Source: Methylocystis sp. (GTDB lineage Bacteria; Pseudomonadota; Alphaproteobacteria; Rhizobiales; Beijerinckiaceae). Taken from it: DNA of 34,885 bases. The notes beneath the pieces are model-generated. The model was not told the DNA's origin, did not search any database, and saw only the letters and a program-made list of their open reading frames with translations. Positions 31,294-34,885 of this stretch are shown here, piece after piece; within the stretch, counting starts at the first letter, position 1, and every line of letters begins with the position of its first letter. The stretch is taken from the NCBI GenBank assembly GCA_022843525.1, contig JALHNR010000007.1:1-34885 (forward strand), given 5' to 3'. A program made the position numbers and the translations under genes.

Positions 31294-31309
31294 TGTTTCA
31301 CGTGAAACG
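31294..31309. promoter_or_regulatory. parS-like centromere site
   Basis: TGTTTCACGTGAAACG matches the bacterial chromosomal parS consensus TGTTTCACGTGAAACA at 15 of 16 positions, and its 14-bp core GTTTCACGTGAAAC (31295-31308) is a perfect palindrome. By base counting, a random exact 14-mer is expected far less than once in this window (about 1.3e-4 for equal base frequencies). ParB binds this site in almost all bacteria. No ParA or ParB gene is seen in the window. Confidence 0.85.
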
Positions 31310-31717
31310 TTAAATAGCGATGCCGTTTTTTCGCTAAAGGACGACCTTTGTCCGTGGCCCCTCCCCGAACCGGCGGGCCGGATCGAATCCAAGGTCGGAT
31401 TGCACCCGCCGGTTCGAAAAGAGGATCGCCGCGGTCGGGAGGCGACGGTGGCGACCACGATTAATTCTGGCCTCGCTAGATCGTTCCAAAGCGACGTCGC
31501 TGAATAGCGACTTCGCGTTATCGTTCGGACCCGGCCGGGATCGAGCAGCGCGAGTCGGCCTTGCGTTAGATCGCGCTCGACGCACACAGACAGCACTTGA
31601 GCGCCCCGTCGCTCAGTGAGCTTCCCTGAGCGTCGCAGTTCCCAGCAAGTTCCTGCCGCATTCCTCGTTTTTTCGTGTGATCGTCTTAAAGCGACATAGC
31701 GAAAGAGGGAAAAAACG
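31310..31717 (+). other. Structured noncoding region
   Basis: About 400 bases with no credible gene. Visible structures: TAGCGA (31315-31320) with TCGCTA (31331-31336); CGAACCGGCGGG (31366-31377) with CCCGCCGGTTCG (31405-31416), a perfect 12-bp arm pair enclosing a 27-base loop; the palindrome CCCGGCCGGG (31530-31539); GTCGCT-GAAT-AGCGAC (31496-31511); and CGCTCAG/CTGAGCG (31610-31616/31626-31632). It also includes ATGCCGTTTTTTCGCTAA (31320-), a 5-codon remnant-like start. It could be a partition site, replication origin or a structured RNA. Confidence 0.55.
31650..31683 (+). promoter_or_regulatory. Degenerate promoter box before 31718
   Basis: TTCCTGCCGCATTCC at 31650-31664 is close to the box; TGTGAT at 31676 is at the usual distance. 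CGTTTTTTCG lies between, as at 32478. No AGTCAG palindrome, but AGCGACATAGCGAAAG follows. Confidence 0.45.
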
Positions 31718-31993
31718 ATGGCGTTTTTCTATTCCGAGCAGCGCGAGCCGTTCACCGGATCTGTGGACTTTCACAAGCTGAACGCGGTCAAAGGCTACCT
31801 GGGGCATTACGACAATCTCCTGTTCCTCACGTTTATGTCGAACAAGGGGACCTTCCAGGAGAAGGCCCAGGCTCGCAAAGAGCTGGTAATCTGCGAGCGG
31901 AAGCTAAAATGGTGGCAAAACCACCCTAATTACGTCCAGAACGAGGTTCTGGCGGGTATCGACAAGTTGAAGGCGGCATGGAGCGCGAAATGA
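31718..31993 (+). CDS. Hypothetical protein
   Basis: 91 residues. GAGGGAAAAAACG gives a good RBS. Helical with aromatic residues (FTGSVDFHKLNAVKGYLGHYDNLLFLTFMS...KLKWWQNHPNYV). No family recognised. Its stop overlaps the next ATG. Confidence 0.7.
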   Translation: MAFFYSEQREPFTGSVDFHKLNAVKGYLGHYDNLLFLTFMSNKGTFQEKAQARKELVICERKLKWWQNHPNYVQNEVLAGIDKLKAAWSAK

Positions 31994-32259
31994 CGATAGG
32001 GCGAAAAGACGAAACGCTCCGATACGGGGAGTTTCGGGACAACCGGCAGCGCTTGTTCGACGTGGTCAAGCACGAGCACGGATCTCTAACCGTGCAAGAG
32101 CAGGATACCGGCGTGTATTGGCACTTCGAGCCGCCGATGTCTCTGGCGTTCCTCATGGCCGACCTGATGCGCGAGCGGAAGATGCGCAGCGCGGTTGGTT
32201 TGGTGATCTCAGGGCACATGCCCAGCGGGCCGGCGACCATGCGCTGGGTCGTGAAATAG
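31990..32259 (+). CDS. Small hypothetical protein
   Basis: 89 residues from ATG 31990, which makes the usual ATGA overlap and has GGAG 7 bases upstream; an earlier in-frame ATG at 31978 is possible. Beta-rich (LTVQEQDTGVYWHFEPPMSLAFLMADL...VGLVISGHM). Function unknown. Confidence 0.65.
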   Translation: MTIGRKDETLRYGEFRDNRQRLFDVVKHEHGSLTVQEQDTGVYWHFEPPMSLAFLMADLMRERKMRSAVGLVISGHMPSGPATMRWVVK

Positions 32260-32277
32260 CGAAAGGACGAAATAGCG

Positions 32278-32448
32278 ATGCCTGTTTTTACCGCGAAAGC
32301 GATCGCCTACGACGCGGCGCATCAGCGCCTGGCCGAGGTCGAGGTTCGTCATGAGGACGAGGAATACGCCGCCGTGAAGGCGCTGCAGGCGGTCAAGAAC
32401 ACATCCCAGGGCGCCTACTGGGTCACCATCGAGCTCCAGATCAGCTAA
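32278..32448 (+). CDS. Small hypothetical protein (MPVF start)
   Basis: 56 residues from ATG 32278, RBS AAAGGACGA upstream. MPVFTAKAIAYDAAHQRLAEVEV...EYAAVKALQAVKNTSQGAYWVTIELQIS has the same strand-then-helix shape as the MPLFLV proteins at 411 and 3282, a weak hint of a third relative. Unknown function. Confidence 0.6.
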   Translation: MPVFTAKAIAYDAAHQRLAEVEVRHEDEEYAAVKALQAVKNTSQGAYWVTIELQIS

Positions 32449-32460
32449 ACTCCCAGCCGA

Positions 32461-32524
32461 TCCCAGCCGCAATCCACGTTTTTTCGCTGCATCGTGAAAT
32501 CGTTCTTTAGCGAATAGTCGCTAA
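32461..32524 (+). promoter_or_regulatory. Promoter box with TTAGCGA dyad
   Basis: TCCCAGCCGCAATCC at 32461-32475, directly after a partial duplicate TCCCAGCCGA at 32451-32460. TGCATC at 32488 is the nearest -10-like sequence (20 bases away). A perfect dyad TTAGCGA-ATAG-TCGCTAA lies at 32507-32524, in the place where the AGTCAG palindrome stands in other modules. Confidence 0.6.
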
Positions 32525-32547
32525 GACGAAATCACGGTGAAACGAAA

Positions 32548-32994
32548 ATGCACACGGAATCAAGGGTTTGGGATAAGGAAGCCGTTCAGAGCCTGATCGC
32601 CACCTCCGATAAGGCGCTCGCGCGCGCCCTGTGGCTGATCTTCCAGCGTCAGACCGCGGCCGAGCAGTCCGCGCTGCAGACCATCGAGCATAATGGTCGC
32701 GGGTTCACCGGGACCGACGCCGAGTTCCTGTCTGACGTCGCCCGCAAGCTGCCCCGCTACAACAACCGAATGACCGTGCGCCAGATCGCCAAGGTGCGCC
32801 CGAAGATGAAGAAGTATTGGCGCCAGCTCCTCGAGGAAATCGAGGCAACGGGAAAAAGCGTTTGCAAGAAAGCGCCCAAAAGCGCGAAAGCATTGCCGCT
32901 AAAAAGCGAAATGGCGATACCGCCCCAAAGCGACATCGCCAATTCGTCTGACCGTGCAACCACGAACCCGCTTTTTGGCGCGTTCGCTTTATAA
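32548..32994 (+). CDS. Conserved phage protein of unknown function
   Basis: 148 residues. AVQSLIATSDKALARALWLIFQRQTAAEQSALQTIEHNGRGFTGTDAEFLSDVARKL...VRQIAKVRPKMKKYWRQLLEEI fits a family I know from phages (DKAxxRALxxIxxRQTxxEQ...HNGxGFxGxDA...Y..QL), function unknown. The C-terminal third is basic and repeat-like (KKAPKSAKALPLKSEMAI), and at DNA level it contains several AAAGCG/GCGAAA repeats. It is convergent with the minus-strand gene at 33003. Confidence 0.75.
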   Translation: MHTESRVWDKEAVQSLIATSDKALARALWLIFQRQTAAEQSALQTIEHNGRGFTGTDAEFLSDVARKLPRYNNRMTVRQIAKVRPKMKKYWRQLLEEIEATGKSVCKKAPKSAKALPLKSEMAIPPQSDIANSSDRATTNPLFGAFAL

Positions 32995-33002
32995 CGATGC
33001 CG

Positions 33003-33614
33003 CTATTTCGTCCTGTGCCAAGCAGGAGAGGGGAGCGCTACGCGCCAGGTCGGCGCGTGGCGGGCGAGCCAGGGTAACACGACAGCCAGGGTAATCGAGC
33101 CGATCGCCATCCCAATCTCGATCTTGGTCGGCTGAGAAAAGGCGAGAGGGGATCCGATCACGAAAAAGTTGTTCAAGGAGTAGCTAATGCCGGTGTGAAG
33201 TAGTCCATGCACCGACCCGAAAAGCATCGCGATGGTCACGATCCCGAAGGTTATGGCCCAATAATTGCCCCCGCCAATGAAATGGTAGAGGAGTGCGCTC
33301 ACCGGAAGGGTAACGCCAAGCGCCACGATCGACCAAAAAAGAGCAGCGGAAAGCCGGGGAGGGTCGGTTTCGGACGGCGTCGTCTCGACGGTCATGTCGT
33401 TCTCGTCGCCGCGCGCTGATTCGGGCCATACGTCGCAGCCAAACATCAGGAGCTCGCCGGCGGTGTGATCCAGATCGGTTGACATCTGGTGAAGCGCCGC
33501 TCGATTTAGCGGTAAGAGGGTATTTTCATGGGCATAGAGGCTGGTTGCTTCTTGCAGGCGCTCCCCAAGCCTTGTTTTGAGGCTGTGGAACTCGCTGACA
33601 CTGTGGAATGACAT
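33003..33614 (-). CDS. Minus-strand membrane protein (moron candidate)
   Basis: 203 residues and the only minus-strand gene with convincing support in the window. A cytosolic helical N-terminus (1-80) is followed by three membrane helices near 88-113, 117-145 and 163-187 (LSAALFWSIVALGVTLPVSALLYHF; ITFGIVTIAMLFGSVHGLL; IEIGMAIGSITLAVVLPWL). RBS AAGGCGG lies before the ATG. Being opposite to all neighbours and next to terminators and repeats, it looks like a late-acquired moron, perhaps for exclusion or host modification. Function unproven. Confidence 0.75.
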   Translation of the reverse strand: MSFHSVSEFHSLKTRLGERLQEATSLYAHENTLLPLNRAALHQMSTDLDHTAGELLMFGCDVWPESARGDENDMTVETTPSETDPPRLSAALFWSIVALGVTLPVSALLYHFIGGGNYWAITFGIVTIAMLFGSVHGLLHTGISYSLNNFFVIGSPLAFSQPTKIEIGMAIGSITLAVVLPWLARHAPTWRVALPSPAWHRTK

Positions 33615-33668
33615 CTTGCGTCCGCCTTTTCTATAACTACCGTTCTTGTTTTGTATCAGATTGTCGGG

Positions 33669-33702
33669 TATTCCGAAAGAATCATTTCTGCTATTCCGAA
33701 AG
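33669..33702 (-). repeat. Two direct repeats TATTCCGAAAG upstream of the minus-strand gene
   Basis: TATTCCGAAAG occurs at 33669-33679 and 33692-33702, 23 bases apart (about two helical turns), both upstream of the minus-strand start. A good candidate regulator binding pair. A TATTCC (33734) also occurs next to the CTTTAGCG/CGCTAAAG dyad at 33719-33746. Confidence 0.55.
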
Positions 33703-33718
33703 TATTTGGGCGATTAGG

Positions 33719-33746
33719 CTTTAGCGAATTCGTTATTCCGCTAAAG
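33719..33746. repeat. TTTAGCG inverted repeat
   Basis: CTTTAGCG (33719-33726) and CGCTAAAG (33739-33746), perfect 8-bp arms with a 12-base spacer. Belongs to the TTAGCGA family of dyads also at 21041, 31315, 31496 and 32507. Confidence 0.6.
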
Positions 33747-33883
33747 CGCGATCCGATCTACAATGCCCGCCACGATTCCGTCAATGGCTACTTTGGTCCG
33801 GATTCGAGAAAAACGTAGTTCCCCCCGTTGCTTAACTGCATCACCTCATGCCCGTAATTCTACGGGAAGGAAGGAACAACCCG

Positions 33884-34036
33884 ATGAAACCGAAGAAAGT
33901 CGATTTCGCCGACTTCGACCAGCGACCAAAGATCAGGTGGTGTCCCGATCCACACCGCAGGTCGCGCGTGATCCCAAGCAAAAAGCTCTACCGACGAAAA
34001 CCCCGGACCCCGATCCGGGGTTTTCATTTGTGGTAG
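33884..34036 (+). CDS. Small basic hypothetical protein
   Basis: 50 residues from ATG 33884, with a very good RBS, AAGGAAGGAACA. MKPKKVDFADFDQRPKIRWCPDPHRRSR is plausible, but the last ten residues coincide with the terminator hairpin at 33997-34024, which is unusual for a gene. It may be real with an overlapping terminator or a chance frame. Confidence 0.45.
   Translation: MKPKKVDFADFDQRPKIRWCPDPHRRSRVIPSKKLYRRKPRTPIRGFHLW
33997..34024 (+). terminator. Strong bidirectional-type terminator
   Basis: AAAACCCCGGA (33997-34007) pairs perfectly with TCCGGGGTTTT (34014-34024), 11 bp, loop CCCCGA, with A-run and T-run on both sides, so it could end transcription from both directions. Confidence 0.85.
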
Positions 34037-34059
34037 CTGATCAGGCTGGAACGTATTGC

Positions 34060-34100
34060 CGCGATCAAAGCTGTCATGGGGAGCTATACTAGAAGTAGCG
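34060..34100 (+). promoter_or_regulatory. Possible degenerate promoter for 34127
   Basis: GCTATACT at 34083-34090, with TATACT as the -10, followed by AGAAGTAGCGA, resembles the module -10 GCTATATT followed by GTAAGTC. GCGATCAAAG (34061) is at roughly the box distance. No clear palindrome. Confidence 0.35.
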
Positions 34101-34126
34101 AAACAGACACAGCGCAAGGATACAAA

Positions 34127-34399
34127 GTGAGCCTTTTGACCCTCGACCACGTCACCAACCAGCCCTTGACCGCCGGCGATGCCGGAATCATTCTCAAGGA
34201 AGACGGCACGTTCCGAATTTTCAATCTGCACGAGAACATCGACCCGCAAAATGTGACGGACACGCAGAAAATGCAGATGAAGAAGCTGATGGCGCTCGCC
34301 GTCGCTCTTCAGGTGCCGCAGGTCATGGATCTGCTCTACGAATGCGCTTCCGATCCCGAGATCGTCGGAAGTGTTCTTGATCTTGGTCAGAAACACTGA
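34127..34399 (+). CDS. Small hypothetical protein, GTG start
   Basis: 90 residues from GTG 34127, with AAGGA 6 bases upstream (34116-34120); a longer frame to 34076 lacks an RBS. Alpha-beta mix (LTLDHVTNQPLTAGDAGIILKEDGTFRIFNLHENIDPQNVTD...QVPQVMDLLYECASDPEIV). Function unknown. Confidence 0.65.
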   Translation: MSLLTLDHVTNQPLTAGDAGIILKEDGTFRIFNLHENIDPQNVTDTQKMQMKKLMALAVALQVPQVMDLLYECASDPEIVGSVLDLGQKH

Positions 34400-34406
34400 G
34401 GTCGAA

Positions 34407-34781
34407 ATGCCAGGACCGATGAAATCCCGCTATGCGGAGCTAAAACGTGTGGCGGAAAGCCTCGCGGCCGTCGATGTGACGGACGAGAAACTGCCGCGCG
34501 TGATCGGCAGACTGCGGCGCCAGGCCGAGAAGGCGCTCGCCTTCAAGCAGGCGCCCCGCAACAACAACATGGCCGGCGCGCGCGAGGCTGCGCGGCTGGC
34601 CACCAAGAACAAGGCGGATGCGTTTCGCGCCCGGATTCTGCCGGCGATCGCCGAGGCGCGAAAGGGCGGCGCCGAAACTGTGCGCGAGATAGCCGACGCT
34701 CTGAACAAGGCGGAGGTCAAAGCGCCGCGGGGCGGCGCCTGGTCGGCCGGCAGCGTGTTCCGGTTCCTTAGCGGGAACTAA
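34407..34781 (+). CDS. Free-standing recombinase-type C-terminal domain protein
   Basis: 124 residues from ATG 34407 (34419 also possible). The C-terminal half, ADAFRARILPAIAEARKGGAETVREIADALNKAEVKAPRGGAWSAGSVFRFLS, is like the C-terminal part of rhizobial serine recombinases/resolvases (LNxxGIxTxRGGxWSxxxVxRxL). No catalytic serine domain is present, so it is probably a DNA-binding protein derived from, or sharing a module with, recombinases. Confidence 0.72.
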   Translation: MPGPMKSRYAELKRVAESLAAVDVTDEKLPRVIGRLRRQAEKALAFKQAPRNNNMAGAREAARLATKNKADAFRARILPAIAEARKGGAETVREIADALNKAEVKAPRGGAWSAGSVFRFLSGN

Positions 34782-34810
34782 ACTGCCACTAGACACCCAG
34801 TTTTTATTTG

Positions 34811-34838
34811 CGTAGTGACATTAGTCAGCACTGACTAA
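34811..34838 (+). promoter_or_regulatory. Promoter module 8 with an 18-bp perfect operator
   Basis: TTAGTCAG-CA-CTGACTAA at 34821-34838, the most extended perfect palindrome of the family; a weak -10-like TAGTGA at 34813. The upstream box is poorly conserved. GACACAGC follows at 34846-34853, then the last gene. Confidence 0.65.
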
Positions 34839-34857
34839 CAACGAGGACACAGCACCA

Positions 34858-34885
34858 ATGGATCTGTTGCGAAACCTGTTTCGAC
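34858..34885 (+). CDS. 5' end of a gene running off the window
   Basis: ATG 34858 follows module 8 with ACGAGGACAC upstream and reads MDLLRNLFR up to the edge. Too short for any prediction. Confidence 0.4.

Noticed and set aside
31366-31416. Possible tRNA in the GGTTCG / GATCGAATCC region
   Set aside because: A 12-bp perfect pair with a long loop does not fold into a cloverleaf and no anticodon arm can be formed; no tRNA was found elsewhere.
1-34885. CRISPR array, retron or diversity-generating element
   Set aside because: No regularly spaced repeat-spacer pattern, no reverse transcriptase motif (YxDD) and no template repeat seen.

Overview
The window looks like the early / DNA-metabolism arm of a lytic, strictly double-stranded DNA tailed phage with a high-GC genome, most likely infecting an alphaproteobacterium (Rhizobiales-like). 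The reasons are: tightly packed short genes with ATGA/TAATG overlaps, almost all on the + strand; many small unknown proteins; T4-type rIIA/rIIB, gp46/gp47-like and RNase H/FEN-like genes; a cobalamin-type ribonucleotide reductase; and high-GC codon use. The host assignment is an inference. No capsid, tail, lysis or integrase genes, tRNAs, rRNAs or CRISPR arrays are visible.

Layout. (1) 1-4401: recombination/replication block: the tail of an Ala/Lys-rich protein, a FEN-type 5' nuclease, a RecA very close to the cellular form, an ASCH-domain protein and small unknowns. (2) 4407-5895: two tandem zinc-ribbon proteins and an unknown. (3) 5919-12418: MazG-like protein and an Mre11/SbcD-like nuclease, then small genes including a lipoprotein, then a Rad50/SbcC-like ATPase with a zinc hook, then small genes. 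(4) 12423-20250: RuvC-like resolvase, class II ribonucleotide reductase, ThyX, a DUF4942-type adenine methyltransferase, a 3-TM membrane protein and dUTPase. (5) 20252-24833: NTP-binding kinase-like protein, rIIA, rIIB. (6) 24834-28915: HD phosphohydrolase, unknowns, HNH endonuclease, DnaQ-like exonuclease and small membrane proteins. (7) 28918-34885: an acidic two-part protein, then a region richer in noncoding DNA with a Lar-like protein, a DUF4314-like protein, a near-perfect bacterial parS site at 31294-31309, many TTAGCGA palindromes, one minus-strand membrane protein and a free-standing recombinase-type C-terminal domain.

How it works together. The gene set gives a self-sufficient dNTP supply (RNR, ThyX, dUTPase, MazG-like, HD nucleotidase, kinase) and a full double-strand-break/recombination-dependent replication kit (Mre11/Rad50, RecA, FEN, RuvC-like, DnaQ-like). 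Transcription units are marked by a repeated module that I read directly from the sequence: a 15-bp box resembling TTCCACNCGCAANCC, then 21-22 bp later (start to start) a TATATT-like -10, and in about eight cases an AGTCAG-NN-CTGACT-type palindrome just downstream. This suggests a phage regulon with a dedicated activator and repressor. The most surprising single item is the parS sequence, which suggests interaction with host ParB or a plasmid-like partition mode.
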